A DNA stretch of 54,654 nucleotides, from assembly GCA_009780315.1 (NCBI GenBank), contig WRAH01000016.1, positions 1 through 54,654 of the forward strand, in the 5' to 3' direction. This document shows, one piece after another, positions 29,393 to 38,674 of this stretch (its first letter is position 1; each line of letters opens with the position of its first letter). The notes beneath the pieces are model-generated. The model was not told the origin of the DNA. It made no database searches and was given only the letters and a program-made list of their open reading frames with translations. Source of the stretch: Defluviitaleaceae bacterium (GTDB taxonomy: Bacteria > Bacillota > Clostridia > Lachnospirales > WQUN01). Made by a program: the position numbers and the translations under genes.

Positions 29393-30463
29393 ATGATTAC
29401 AAAAACCTTATTAGCCATGAGCGGCGGTGTTGATTCATCGGTCGCAGCCTACCTTCTAAAAAGCGAAGGTCATGATATTATTGGGGCAATGATGAAACTC
29501 TATCAAGATGAAAATGAGGATGTTAACGTAAATAATCGCGGATGTTGCGCTTTAACCGATGCAGAAGACGCACGGTCAGTGGCAACATCAATGAATATCC
29601 CCTTTTTTGTATTTAATTTTACAGATACATTTGGCATAGAGGTGATTGACCGATTCGTGAAAGCTTATCAACAAGGACGAACCCCTAATCCTTGCATCGA
29701 CTGTAATCGCTTTATGAAATTCGAGAGATTTTTACATCGTGCAACTGAGCTTGATTGTAGTCATATTGCCACTGGACATTATGCTAGAATAGAAAAACAT
29801 CATAACCGTTATTTGCTCAAAACAGGGTTAGACCTTATAAAAGACCAAAGTTATGTACTATATGCTATGACACAAGCACAGCTTTCTCGCACGCTTCTGC
29901 CCTTAGGCAATTTAACTAAAGACGAAGTTCGCACTATTGCACAGGGTCAAGGTTTTATCAATGCAAAAAAACGTGACAGTCAAGATATATGCTTTGCTCC
30001 AGATGGCAATTATACTGGATTCATTGAGCGATATACAAATACATCAATAAAAAAAGGGAACTTCATAAACAAGAATAAACAAGTCTTAGGTGAACATAAG
30101 GGAATAATAAACTATACAATAGGTCAAAGAAAAGGACTAGGATTATCTAGTCCTCACCCTTTATTTGTTTTAAACTTAAACCCTACTGATAATACCGTAA
30201 TGCTTGGTCAATCTGAAGATTTGTTTAGCAAAACATTAACGGCTGATGATATCAACTTAATTCCAATGGATATCATAACAGACAAAATTCGGGTTCAAGC
30301 AAAAATACGATATGCTCACACGGCCGCCCCTGCAATGTTATGGCAAACATCCGAAAATACAATCCATGTAGAATTTGATATGCCCCAACGTGCAATAAGC
30401 CCCGGTCAAGCTGTAGTATTGTATGATGGCGAAGTAGTCATTGGCGGAGGCACAATTCAATAG
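29393..30463 (+). CDS. mnmA: tRNA-specific 2-thiouridylase MnmA
   Basis: Makes the 2-thio group of the wobble uridine in tRNA-Lys, -Glu and -Gln, using persulfide sulfur. ATG 29393 (MITKTLLAMSGG) follows GGAAG and is preferred to an in-frame TTG at 29372. The PP-loop SGGVDSS is at residues 10-16. The catalytic Cys pair is in NPCIDCN and in RDSQDICF, and the tRNA-binding region contains NYTIGQRKGLG. Length 356 is normal. It closes the plus-strand run and ends at the long hairpin terminator. Confidence 0.96.
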   Translation: MITKTLLAMSGGVDSSVAAYLLKSEGHDIIGAMMKLYQDENEDVNVNNRGCCALTDAEDARSVATSMNIPFFVFNFTDTFGIEVIDRFVKAYQQGRTPNPCIDCNRFMKFERFLHRATELDCSHIATGHYARIEKHHNRYLLKTGLDLIKDQSYVLYAMTQAQLSRTLLPLGNLTKDEVRTIAQGQGFINAKKRDSQDICFAPDGNYTGFIERYTNTSIKKGNFINKNKQVLGEHKGIINYTIGQRKGLGLSSPHPLFVLNLNPTDNTVMLGQSEDLFSKTLTADDINLIPMDIITDKIRVQAKIRYAHTAAPAMLWQTSENTIHVEFDMPQRAISPGQAVVLYDGEVVIGGGTIQ

Positions 30464-30529
30464 AAGAAAGATTACACAAAAAAACCGCTTTGCATTTCGC
30501 ATAAGCGGTTTTTTTGTGTAATCTTTCTT
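30464..30529. terminator. bidirectional terminator with 27-bp perfect stem
   Basis: Bases 30464-30490 pair without mismatch with 30503-30529 around a 12-base loop. The inner part reads AAACCGCTT against AAGCGGTTT next to runs of seven A and seven T, so either strand gives a T-tract. It lies between the convergent mnmA and chemoreceptor genes. Confidence 0.9.
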
Positions 30530-30538
30530 AACTTAACC

Positions 30539-32809
30539 CTAAAGTTTAAAGAAGCTAACAAGTTGTTGTAGAATTTCTGCTTGTGAATTTAATTCCTCAG
30601 AAGCGGCTGCGGCTTCCTCACTTACAGCAGAGTTAGACTGAACCACTTGTGAAACTTGTGATAAGCCGATACCTACTTGGGCAATGGCCTCTGCTTGCTC
30701 GGAAGAAGCAGTAGCAATTGTGTTCACAATATTAAGCACTTTGTTTGCATTGTCAACAATCGTGTCAAGAGATTGTGCTGTAGACTGTGCAATTTCAGAA
30801 CCTGCTTCTACTGTAGATACAGAGCCGCTAATCAGTTCTGTTGTTTCACTTGCGGCAGTTTGGCTTCTTGCCGCGAGACTGCGCACCTCTTCTGCAACAA
30901 CGGCAAAACCTCTACCATGTTCACCTGCTCGTGCCGCTTCAACAGCAGCATTTAATGCCAGCAAGTTTGTTTGGAATGCAATATCTTCAATAGACTTGAT
31001 GATTTTAGAAATATTGCCTGAAGATTCTTTGATTTGGTTCATTGCATCAAGGGTTTGTTTCATTGCGTCATTACCTTCACGTGCATTGTCTGTGGATATG
31101 CGGGAAAGGTCATTCGCTTCATTTGCACTGGAGGCATTTTGCTGTGTTTGCTGGTTAATCAGGTCAACAGAAGCATTCAGTTCTTCAATACTGCTTGCTT
31201 GTGTAGATGCACCATTTGCAAGATCCATAGCACTTGCAGAAATTTGCTTTGCACCTGAAAGCACTTGGTCAGAAGCAGAAGAAATTTCAGACATGGTTCT
31301 ATTTAGCGATGAGACAATGTTGTTTATAGAGTTTTTAATTTCAGCAAAGTTACCGACATACTCACGGCTGATGTTGAGTGTCAAATCACCGTTAGAAACC
31401 TTTGACAAGCTTTCAGAAATTTCAGTCACATAACTTGCCAATATATCAATCATACCATTGACTGCATTTTTAATTTGCAAGAAGTCACCAGCATAATTGC
31501 CTGCTACTTTATGGTCAAAGTTACCTTGCCCAAGGTCATTCATTACATCACGAATTTCAATGATTGGCGCGTCAACGGCTTGGCAAATATCATTAAGCCC
31601 AGTCATAATAACATTCCATCCGCCTTTGTACTTACTTGCATCAATTGTAAAGTGTAAATCACCTTCAACAGCTGCGGCTTTAACCATTCCACTAATTTCT
31701 GCATTAACATTATTAAGATTCTCTATAAGCATATCAACTGATTGATTCATCACGGCTTTTTTACCGGGCATCGGTTTAAGAGACACTGAAAAATCACCAT
31801 TACTAATGCCACCAAGTACATTAAGCAGTTGAAGTACGTCATCAACAAAATCACTAGTAAAATCATTAAGCCCTGTGACCATTTGATTGTATCCGCCCTT
31901 ATATTTGCTGGCATCAATACGATATTCAATGTCACCTTTGACATTAACTTCATTAGAGAATACAGAGATATCATCTACAATTTTTTTGATAACGCCAATA
32001 AGCTTATAAACATCTTGGGTCATAAGACCAACTTCGTCTGTTGACAAATCATTTCTAAAGTTAATATTAAAATCACCTTCAGAAACAGCACCAACAACTT
32101 TTACAACTTCGTTGATTGGTTTTGTCACCATATTAGCAATAATAAGTGCGATAGCGATACCAAGACCAAAACCAAGAAGTGTTAATAAAGCCATGGTTAT
32201 GATTGTTGTATTGGTTGTACTTTCCATATCAGCAACACGGGCTTGAAGCGTAGTGCTTGTTCCATCAATTACGCCATCTATTGCAGATAGCAAATTGTTC
32301 GTTTGGTATGCACCAGACGCAAATATTTGGTCAATTTCACCGCGGGTTACAGGATCCCCTACAGTACCGTAACGTGAAGTTGCAAACATATCAGCAATTA
32401 CAGAAAATCTATAATCTGCCAATGCACTTTGTACAGCAGCGGTTTGAGCTAAAAGTTCTCCTCGCCTGACTGGGTCAATTTGAGGGTCAGATCTTAAACC
32501 TTCTTGGTTTGCTTCCAGCAAAGTCATCATATGGTTATATTCTCGCACGGCAGTGTCATATAAGACAGTCAACGCCGCATCATCAGAAATGCGGAATGCC
32601 GCAGTAGCAACTGTTCGCCTTAACTCATTAACTCCCGAGCGCACTTCAAGCAAGTTATTGTACCTAGCTGTGGGGTGTTGTTGCATATTCATTACATTAT
32701 TGCTATTGGTTATCATATTTACAATAGCAAAGAGCGCAACACCAAGCAATACTACCAACAGCAAACCGAAGCCAAGAAATAATTTGCTTCTTATCTTCAA
32801 ATTCTTCAT
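30539..32809 (-). CDS. methyl-accepting chemotaxis protein (four-helix sensor, poly-HAMP)
   Basis: A 756-residue transmembrane chemoreceptor. TM1 is about residues 11-33 and TM2 about 203-227, with a helical extracellular sensor of about 170 residues between them ([20 protein letters not shown] suggests a four-helix bundle). A long cytoplasmic stretch (about 228-480) holds repeated HAMP-like units marked by [32 protein letters not shown] and [15 protein letters not shown]. The signalling tip has [20 protein letters not shown]. It ends in [17 protein letters not shown] precedes ATG 32809. The next gene upstream is a paralogue. Confidence 0.93.
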   Translation of the reverse strand: MKNLKIRSKLFLGFGLLLVVLLGVALFAIVNMITNSNNVMNMQQHPTARYNNLLEVRSGVNELRRTVATAAFRISDDAALTVLYDTAVREYNHMMTLLEANQEGLRSDPQIDPVRRGELLAQTAAVQSALADYRFSVIADMFATSRYGTVGDPVTRGEIDQIFASGAYQTNNLLSAIDGVIDGTSTTLQARVADMESTTNTTIITMALLTLLGFGLGIAIALIIANMVTKPINEVVKVVGAVSEGDFNINFRNDLSTDEVGLMTQDVYKLIGVIKKIVDDISVFSNEVNVKGDIEYRIDASKYKGGYNQMVTGLNDFTSDFVDDVLQLLNVLGGISNGDFSVSLKPMPGKKAVMNQSVDMLIENLNNVNAEISGMVKAAAVEGDLHFTIDASKYKGGWNVIMTGLNDICQAVDAPIIEIRDVMNDLGQGNFDHKVAGNYAGDFLQIKNAVNGMIDILASYVTEISESLSKVSNGDLTLNISREYVGNFAEIKNSINNIVSSLNRTMSEISSASDQVLSGAKQISASAMDLANGASTQASSIEELNASVDLINQQTQQNASSANEANDLSRISTDNAREGNDAMKQTLDAMNQIKESSGNISKIIKSIEDIAFQTNLLALNAAVEAARAGEHGRGFAVVAEEVRSLAARSQTAASETTELISGSVSTVEAGSEIAQSTAQSLDTIVDNANKVLNIVNTIATASSEQAEAIAQVGIGLSQVSQVVQSNSAVSEEAAAASEELNSQAEILQQLVSFFKL

Positions 32810-32903
32810 AAAAAACTTCCACCTTTCAGATGATTATGTTAATTTTTGGTTGCCAAGCTAATCTTTCGTTTATTATTGTACCCCCTTGCAATTAGATTAT
32901 GAA

Positions 32904-32932
32904 ATAATAGCACAAGCATAAGACAATTACAA
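32904..32932 (-). promoter_or_regulatory. candidate sigma-A promoter of the chemoreceptor gene at 30539-32809
   Basis: On the minus strand TTGTAA (32932-32927) and TATTAT (32909-32904) are 17 bases apart, about 95 bases before the start. No clear SigD (sigma-28) motif was found instead. Confidence 0.5.
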
Positions 32933-32958
32933 TGACAATTACAATTTTTATAAAAAAT

Positions 32959-35226
32959 TTACAATTTAAAAAATTGAACCAATTGTTGTAAAATTTCTGC
33001 TTGTGAATTTAATTCTTGGGAGGCAGCAGCCGTCTCTTGACTTACGGCAGAGTTTGACTGCACGATTTGTGAAACTTGACTTAATCCTATCCCCACTTGT
33101 TCAATCGCTTCTGCTTGTTCCTGAGAAGCATCTGAAATTGTAGTGATTATTTCCAAAACCTTGTTTGCATTTTCAACAATAGTATCTAATAATTTTGCAG
33201 TAGTTTGGGCAATGTCAGAGCCTGAATCTACTGCGGATACTGAACCACTAATGAGTTCTGTTGTTTCGCTGGCGGCAGTTTGGCTTCTTGCCGCTAGGCT
33301 ACGCACTTCTTCTGCAACCACTGCAAATCCTTTACCATGTTCACCAGCACGCGCCGCTTCAACAGCAGCATTTAATGCAAGTAAGTTGGTTTGAAATGCA
33401 ATGTCTTGAATGGTGTTAATAATCTTTGAAATATTGTTTGATGATTCTTTAATTTGCGCCATTGCGTCAAGGGTTTGAGCCATTGCTTCGTTACCTTTAG
33501 AAGCATTATTTGTGGATATGCGCGAAAGGTCATTTGCTTGACTTGCACTGGCGGCATTTTTTTGAGTTTGTTGGTTAATAAGGTCAACTGAAGCATTCAG
33601 TTCTTCAATAGAACTTGCTTGGGTAGATGCACCATTGGCTAAATCCATTGAAGACGATGAAATTTGCTTTGCACCCACAAGCACTTGGTCTGAAGCTGAT
33701 GATATTTCCAACATTGTTTTATTAAGTGACAAAGAAATATCATTGATAGAATCTTTAATTGCCATAAAGCTTCCTACATATTCATGACGGATATTTCTTG
33801 TTAAGTCACCTTTTGATATTGCAGAAAGTGATTCCGTTATTTCCTTAATATAACCAGATAATATGCTTATCATTTCATTAGCCGCATTTTTTATTTGTAA
33901 AAAATCACCTGAATAGTCGCCTGTTACTTTACGGTTAAACTCACCTTTTGCAAGGTCATTCAAAACATCACGAATTTCAACAATGGGTATATTCACAGCA
34001 GCAGCAATAGAGTTGAGCTGTTTCATCAGTTCACGCCATGAGCCAGCGTACTTTTCTGTATCTATTTTGAACAGCAAATCACCTCTAATTGCGGCAGCAT
34101 CAACCATTGCATTGACTTCTTTATCCACAGCATCCATACGGGCAACAAGATTATTAACAGCCTCATTGATAATTGCTTTTTTACCTGGAAGTTTTTTAAT
34201 TTTTAAATTAAAGTCACCTTCCCCAAATTTTCCAAGCACATCAATTAAAAGTTTTATGTCTTCAATTAGCCCATCTGTAGATTCGTTTAAACTTGTAACC
34301 ATTTCACCATACCCACCTGGATATTTAGATGGGTCTATGCGGCAATCAATATCACCTTTTACTGCCACTTCATTGGCAAAATTATCTATATCATCAACAA
34401 TTCCTCGTACAACCGTGACAACATTGTATGCATATTGGGTAATGACACCTGTTTCATCTGTGCTAAGATTTTGTTTAAAATTAACATTAAAATTACCATG
34501 TGAAACACTATCTAAGACAGCTACAGCTTCTTTTAATGGCTTACTCACCATTTCTGAAATAATGAATACAATTATTGTACCCAAAATACCTGCTAAGATT
34601 CCGCCTATAACCAATACCCAATAATCCCGCGTTGTTTGCACATTCAGTGTTTGTCTTGTGTCCATAATATAATTAAAAGCTGAATTTTCCATGTAGTCAA
34701 AATGTTCCAACGCAGCTTGTACAGTTGTTACACCTTGACGTACCAAACGGATTGCTTCTGCTTCATCATAGTTGCGGGCGGCGGCAATAAGCCCTGCAAT
34801 ATAATAATCAAAATAATGATGCACATGTACTTCAAAGGAGTCCATATGCCCGCCAAGCACACCTCTACGCATTTCATCAAACACAGGGTCATCTGCAAGA
34901 TTTGCACGATAAAGTGCAATCAGTTCATCCATTTCACCACGAATACGGGCAATATCTACTTCCATACGATTGATACCATCCATTGGGTCAGTCGGGTCAT
35001 TCATATACATTGCCGCACGATTCATTGTGCGGCGTGCGTTCATAAAATCAATACCTAAGTCACCAATAATAGAATATCTTTCAAATGGATAATTTAATGC
35101 ATAGGTATAATCAGCGTTAATATTGCGGATACGGTTTGCACCATAGATAGTTATAACCAATGCAATAATAAACATTACACCAAAACTTAGAAAAAACTTA
35201 CCTCTAATACTTAAATTTTTTAACAT
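32959..35226 (-). CDS. methyl-accepting chemotaxis protein (four-helix sensor, poly-HAMP)
   Basis: A 755-residue paralogue of the preceding receptor. TM1 is about residues 11-30 and TM2 about 202-224. The sensor region differs in sequence from that of its neighbour ([34 protein letters not shown]), whereas the HAMP-like array ([47 protein letters not shown]) and signalling tip are nearly the same. This suggests different ligands feeding the same output. ATG 35226 has no adjacent Shine-Dalgarno. A good one (AAAGGGGGC, minus strand 35266-35258) is separated from it by a 23-base hairpin. Confidence 0.93.
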   Translation of the reverse strand: MLKNLSIRGKFFLSFGVMFIIALVITIYGANRIRNINADYTYALNYPFERYSIIGDLGIDFMNARRTMNRAAMYMNDPTDPMDGINRMEVDIARIRGEMDELIALYRANLADDPVFDEMRRGVLGGHMDSFEVHVHHYFDYYIAGLIAAARNYDEAEAIRLVRQGVTTVQAALEHFDYMENSAFNYIMDTRQTLNVQTTRDYWVLVIGGILAGILGTIIVFIISEMVSKPLKEAVAVLDSVSHGNFNVNFKQNLSTDETGVITQYAYNVVTVVRGIVDDIDNFANEVAVKGDIDCRIDPSKYPGGYGEMVTSLNESTDGLIEDIKLLIDVLGKFGEGDFNLKIKKLPGKKAIINEAVNNLVARMDAVDKEVNAMVDAAAIRGDLLFKIDTEKYAGSWRELMKQLNSIAAAVNIPIVEIRDVLNDLAKGEFNRKVTGDYSGDFLQIKNAANEMISILSGYIKEITESLSAISKGDLTRNIRHEYVGSFMAIKDSINDISLSLNKTMLEISSASDQVLVGAKQISSSSMDLANGASTQASSIEELNASVDLINQQTQKNAASASQANDLSRISTNNASKGNEAMAQTLDAMAQIKESSNNISKIINTIQDIAFQTNLLALNAAVEAARAGEHGKGFAVVAEEVRSLAARSQTAASETTELISGSVSAVDSGSDIAQTTAKLLDTIVENANKVLEIITTISDASQEQAEAIEQVGIGLSQVSQIVQSNSAVSQETAAASQELNSQAEILQQLVQFFKL

Positions 35227-35234
35227 ATGCGATT

Positions 35235-35266
35235 GTGCTTTACACTAAGCAAAGCACGCCCCCTTT
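35235..35266 (-). promoter_or_regulatory. hairpin between Shine-Dalgarno and start codon of a chemoreceptor gene
   Basis: On the minus strand AAAGGGGGC is followed at once by GTGCTTT, a 9-base loop and AAAGCAC, then eight bases and ATG 35226. Folding the 7-bp stem would bring the Shine-Dalgarno to a normal distance of about nine bases. Upstream, TATTAT (35280-35275) could be a -10 box. Confidence 0.4.
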
Positions 35267-35292
35267 CGGTGTCTATAATACCCGTGTCATGC

Positions 35293-35349
35293 AAAAAGCC
35301 CTTCAGGTTTTTCCAGAATATTGTTGATTCCGAAAAAGCTAAAGGGCTT
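35293..35349 (-). terminator. terminator of tRNA-Leu
   Basis: On the minus strand AGCCCTT ... GAAAAA pairs with TTTTTC ... AAGGGCT through two single mismatches, followed by a T-run, directly downstream of the tRNA. It separates the tRNA from the chemoreceptor gene. Confidence 0.65.
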
Positions 35350-35355
35350 CGGCAA

Positions 35356-35438
35356 TGCCCGAGAAGGGACTTGAACCCCCACCCTGTTACCAGGAGCGGA
35401 TTTTGAGTCCGCCGCGTCTGCCGTTCCGCCACTCGGGC
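35356..35438 (-). tRNA. tRNA-Leu (anticodon CAA)
   Basis: An 83-base class II tRNA. The acceptor arms GCCCGAG and CTCGGGC pair fully with discriminator A. The anticodon stem GCGGA/TCCGC encloses loop CTCAAAA, giving anticodon CAA. A long variable arm (CCTGGTAACAGG) and a normal T-arm (GGGGGTTCAAGTCCC region) are typical of tRNA-Leu. CCA is not encoded. A consensus promoter and a terminator flank it. Confidence 0.95.
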
Positions 35439-35473
35439 AAGCGTAGCAAATGTCTTATTTTGCTTACCGAGAG

Positions 35474-35503
35474 ATTATACAACGGAAGACAAAGTCTTGT
35501 CAA
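35474..35503 (-). promoter_or_regulatory. sigma-A promoter of tRNA-Leu
   Basis: On the minus strand perfect TTGACA (35503-35498) and perfect TATAAT (35479-35474) are separated by 18 bases, about 35 bases before the tRNA 5' end. Confidence 0.85.
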
Positions 35504-35517
35504 TGACAGATTTTTTG

Positions 35518-36294
35518 TCAAGAGATATATTTTTTCATGTTTTTAAGCGCGTTTTTTTCAAGCCGTGAAACCTGTGCTTGAGAAATTCCTATTTCATCTG
35601 CAACTTCCATTTGTGTTCTACCTTCAAAGAAACGTAATGAAAGAATGTGTTTTTCACGCTCGCCAAGCCGCTTCAATGCTTCTGAAAGGGAAAGGTTTTC
35701 TAGCCAGCGAATATCTGTATTTTTTTCATCACTGACTTGGTCCATGACAAAAACTGCATCGCCCCCGTCTTGATACACTGGTTCAAACAGGCTGACAGGG
35801 TCTTGTATTGCATCTAATGCAAAAATGACTTCCTCTTTTGGAATACCCATTTCCTTGGCAATATCGTCAATATCAGGCTCTTTTGCATTTTTTGTAGTCA
35901 GGTTTTCTTTAACACTTAGGGCGCGATAAGCCGTATCACGTAAAGAACGGCTAACGCGTATCGTATTATTGTCTCGCAGGTATCTGCGAATTTCACCTAT
36001 AATCATAGGCACTGCATAGGTGGAAAATTGTACGCCATGTGATAAGTCAAAATTATCAATGGCTTTTATTAAACCAATGCAACCGACTTGAAAAATATCA
36101 TCCACGTATTCACCGCGATTATTAAAACGCTGGATTATGCTTAATACCAGCCGTAAATTTCCAAAAATATATTTCTCTCGGGCTTCCTCGTCCCCCTCTT
36201 GAATAAGCTCAAATAATGCTCTTTTTTCGTCTCCTTTCAAAATCGGCAATTTAGAGGTGTTGACGCCGCAGATTTCTACTTTACTGCTGTGCAT
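35518..36294 (-). CDS. sigG: forespore-specific RNA polymerase sigma factor SigG
   Basis: A 258-residue sigma-70-type factor that drives late forespore transcription. The N-terminus KVEICGVNTSKLPIL is the SigG signature. Region 2 reads NLRLVLSIIQRFNNRGEYVDD, then IFQVGCIGLIKAIDNFD, HGVQFSTYAVPMIIGEIRRY and LRDNNTIRVSRSLRDTAYRA. Region 4 ends in QMEVADEIGISQAQVSRLEK. All parts are intact. In B. subtilis sigG follows the spoIIG operon. Here it instead lies 72 bases downstream of the lysine fermentation operon on the same strand, with no separate terminator except the leader hairpin. ATG 36294 follows GGAGGA with six-base spacing. Confidence 0.96.
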   Translation of the reverse strand: MHSSKVEICGVNTSKLPILKGDEKRALFELIQEGDEEAREKYIFGNLRLVLSIIQRFNNRGEYVDDIFQVGCIGLIKAIDNFDLSHGVQFSTYAVPMIIGEIRRYLRDNNTIRVSRSLRDTAYRALSVKENLTTKNAKEPDIDDIAKEMGIPKEEVIFALDAIQDPVSLFEPVYQDGGDAVFVMDQVSDEKNTDIRWLENLSLSEALKRLGEREKHILSLRFFEGRTQMEVADEIGISQAQVSRLEKNALKNMKKYIS

Positions 36295-36300
36295 AAAAAT

Positions 36301-36347
36301 TCCTCCACTTATAAAGCTATAATACTACAAGCTTTACCTATGGAGGA
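36301..36347 (-). promoter_or_regulatory. leader hairpin enclosing the sigG Shine-Dalgarno
   Basis: On the minus strand TCCTCCA (36347-36341) is the perfect complement of TGGAGGA (36307-36301), which is the sigG ribosome binding site. An inner stem, AAAGCT (36335-36330) with AGCTTT (36318-36313), stacks on it. ATTTTT and then the start codon follow, so the same hairpin may also act as an intrinsic terminator for the upstream operon. Confidence 0.7.
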
Positions 36348-36357
36348 GAAAATATAC
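36329..36357 (-). promoter_or_regulatory. candidate SigF-type promoter of sigG
   Basis: On the minus strand GTATA (36357-36353) and GGTAAAGCTT (36338-36329) are 14 bases apart. They resemble the SigF/SigG forespore boxes (GYATA about 15 bases before GG-rich, A-rich -10). The spacing is one base short and one position differs. Transcription would begin near 36322, downstream of the anti-Shine-Dalgarno arm. Confidence 0.4.
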
Positions 36358-36366
36358 TGGAAAATT

Positions 36367-37101
36367 TTACTTTAATTCGCGATAAACCATTTCTTGTACT
36401 GCAAATGATGCCACATCTTCTGAATATTTACCTGGCCCAAACCCAGCATCATAGCCTAACTCTTTCGCTATTTCATGGGTGATTCTTGCCCCGCCGCAAA
36501 TGAGTATAACTTTATCACGCATATTTTCAGCTTCAAGTAATTCTACTAACTCAGAAAGATTTGCGATATGAACGTCCTTTTGTGTCACTGTTTGACTAAC
36601 GAGTAAAACATCTGCTTTTAATTCTTTTGCTTTTTTAATGAAATCCTCATTGAGTACTTGACTGCCTAAATTGTGGGCTTCTATCATTTCATACCGCTCT
36701 AAACCATAATGCCCTGCAAATCCTTTCATATTCATAATGGCATCTATACCCACAGTATGAGCGTCTGTTCCTGTAGACGCACCCACCATCACCACTTTAC
36801 GTTTAATATTTTCACGAATATAGTCTGAAACTTGGGTCATGGACATGACATCGCTTTCAATCACTTGTACTTGTATGTCATCATAATTGATACTGTGATC
36901 CACACTGCCGTATACTACATAAAATGTAAAGCTGTTGTCGAGGGTCTTTTTGTGTGCAACAGTTGGGTCTTTTATGCCCATCTTCTTTGCAAGCTGGCTG
37001 GCAGCTTCTGTACCTTTATCATCATTGTTTACAGGGAGTGCAAATGAAATCTGCACCTTACCATCATTCATTGTGTCACCATAGGGGGTTATGAGATTCA
37101 T
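36367..37101 (-). CDS. kamE: lysine 5,6-aminomutase, beta (B12-binding) subunit
   Basis: With KamD it moves the terminal amino group of beta-lysine (or D-lysine) to C5, using adenosylcobalamin and PLP. The 244-residue subunit has the base-off B12 motif DxHxxG as Asp113-Ala-His115-Thr-Val-Gly118 in a Rossmann-type domain. Lys126 in MNMKGFAGHYGLE lies 11 residues after the His, as does the PLP-binding Lys of the studied enzyme. The LLVSQTV and LICGGARIT segments complete the cobalamin fold. AGGTGGTG precedes the start, which overlaps the kamD stop (ATGA). It is the last gene of the lysine operon. Confidence 0.93.
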   Translation of the reverse strand: MNLITPYGDTMNDGKVQISFALPVNNDDKGTEAASQLAKKMGIKDPTVAHKKTLDNSFTFYVVYGSVDHSINYDDIQVQVIESDVMSMTQVSDYIRENIKRKVVMVGASTGTDAHTVGIDAIMNMKGFAGHYGLERYEMIEAHNLGSQVLNEDFIKKAKELKADVLLVSQTVTQKDVHIANLSELVELLEAENMRDKVILICGGARITHEIAKELGYDAGFGPGKYSEDVASFAVQEMVYRELK

Positions 37102-38660
37102 TGTGTATCACCACCTTTTGTCATAAGGTCAATAAAGGGATTAAAATAACCTTCACTCTTTAAAACGACACCTTGTAAACCTTTACCCATTTCACGGGAA
37201 CGTTTTATACATGCAAAAATACCTTGTTCTAAGGTGGCAAAAAGTTTATTTTCTTCAATTTCAGAAAGTAATGTACAAGCTTTGTTTAAAATTTCATTGG
37301 CGCGACTTTGGATGATTCCATTTTCTTTAAAGTTAATTTCATCACCTAAATTTTCCATTGTGGTAAAAATATATTTTGCATTTTCAATGGCAAGGGCGCG
37401 GTCAGACATAAAGGGGGTATGGATGGCTTCTGTCAACATGCCAAGCAAATGAATTTTTTGGCTTGTCATCACTGAAACAGCATTAAACAAGGCATTTTGT
37501 ACAGAACCCATGAAGATATCGCCTGTCATAAATTTTGTTGGCGGCATATATTTTAGTGGAGACTCAGGGAAAATTTCCCGAGCCATTTGTGCTTGTGCAA
37601 GCTCAAACAAAAATCCATTTTTTACATCAGGGGAAATTTCAAAAGCATGTCCAAGCCCCATTTGCGATTTTGGAAGATTTGCCATTAAAGCAAATTGCTC
37701 ATTTAAAAACTGGGATGTTAAAACGGTGTGTGCTTCTTCAACTGCATCTGCCGTAGTCAGGTAATTATCCTCACCTGTATTGATTATAATGCCCGCAAAT
37801 CCGTTAATTACCCGGGAAAAGTATTGGTCCACTATCGTTCTTTTCATATTTATATCACGGAAAAGAATACCATATAACGCATCATTAAGCATCACATCAA
37901 GCCGCTCTAATGCACCAAGGGCAGCAATTTCCGGCATACATAAGCCTGATGCGTAATTACATAAGCGAATGTACCTGCCAACATCTGCGCCTACTTCGTC
38001 TAGGGCTTGCCGCATAATTCGGAAGTTTTCCTGTGTGGCATATGTTCCGCCAAAGCCCTCTGTCGTTGCGCCAAAAGGCACAAAGTCTAAGAGACTTTGT
38101 CCTGTTGTACGAATAACCGCAATAATATCTGCCCCTTGACGCACTGCGGCTACAGCCTGTGTTACATCCTCATAAATATTTCCTGTTGCCACAATAACAT
38201 AAATGAATGGGCCAGTTTTATCCCCATACTTTTCTAGCAAGTTGGCGCGCTCTTGGCGGTTGATACGGATTTTTTCTACGGATTTTATTGCAACTTCATT
38301 TATAATTTTTGTAATTTGTGCAATATCGCCAATGGGAATATGAGATAAATTTAATTTTCCTGTACTAATTTGTTCGGCAATTTCTTGAGGTGCTAAACTG
38401 TATGCCAACATTGCGTTTCCAATTAAAAGTGCCGCACCAGTGGAAAGCAGTTGATTTTCCATAAGATGCTCAACAAAAATATTGGGCAAAGGAATATCAA
38501 TTTCATTAACGCCATCAATACCCAGTAAGCGGCAAATGGTCCTTTCCACCGCTACTGTTGTATGCAAATCTATAAAATCCTGTGTGTCTTGAGCAATATT
38601 TTTCGCATATTTACGGGCTTGTTCAATCATTTTCTGGTTTAAATTTAGTTTTGATTGCAT
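37098..38660 (-). CDS. kamD: lysine 5,6-aminomutase, alpha subunit
   Basis: The large PLP/substrate-binding TIM-barrel subunit of the B12-dependent mutase, 520 residues. ATG 38660 (MQSKLNLNQKM) is chosen because GGGAGGG lies just before it; the in-frame ATG at 38678 would place that site inside the gene. Typical segments include HTTVAVERTICRLLGIDG, FGATTEGFGGTYATQENFR, RLCNYASGLCMPEIA and QMGLGHAFEI. It lies between kamA (14-base gap) and kamE (4-base overlap). Confidence 0.93.
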   Translation of the reverse strand: MQSKLNLNQKMIEQARKYAKNIAQDTQDFIDLHTTVAVERTICRLLGIDGVNEIDIPLPNIFVEHLMENQLLSTGAALLIGNAMLAYSLAPQEIAEQISTGKLNLSHIPIGDIAQITKIINEVAIKSVEKIRINRQERANLLEKYGDKTGPFIYVIVATGNIYEDVTQAVAAVRQGADIIAVIRTTGQSLLDFVPFGATTEGFGGTYATQENFRIMRQALDEVGADVGRYIRLCNYASGLCMPEIAALGALERLDVMLNDALYGILFRDINMKRTIVDQYFSRVINGFAGIIINTGEDNYLTTADAVEEAHTVLTSQFLNEQFALMANLPKSQMGLGHAFEISPDVKNGFLFELAQAQMAREIFPESPLKYMPPTKFMTGDIFMGSVQNALFNAVSVMTSQKIHLLGMLTEAIHTPFMSDRALAIENAKYIFTTMENLGDEINFKENGIIQSRANEILNKACTLLSEIEENKLFATLEQGIFACIKRSREMGKGLQGVVLKSEGYFNPFIDLMTKGGDTQ

Positions 38661-38674
38661 TATAACCCTCCCTA

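Noticed and set aside
30684..31433. A 249-residue open frame opposite a chemoreceptor gene, and a 213-residue one at 33983-34624
   Set aside because: Long antisense frames are common opposite Ala/Ser/Glu-rich receptor genes; no start signals or family features are present and the two frames mirror the repeat content of the receptors.
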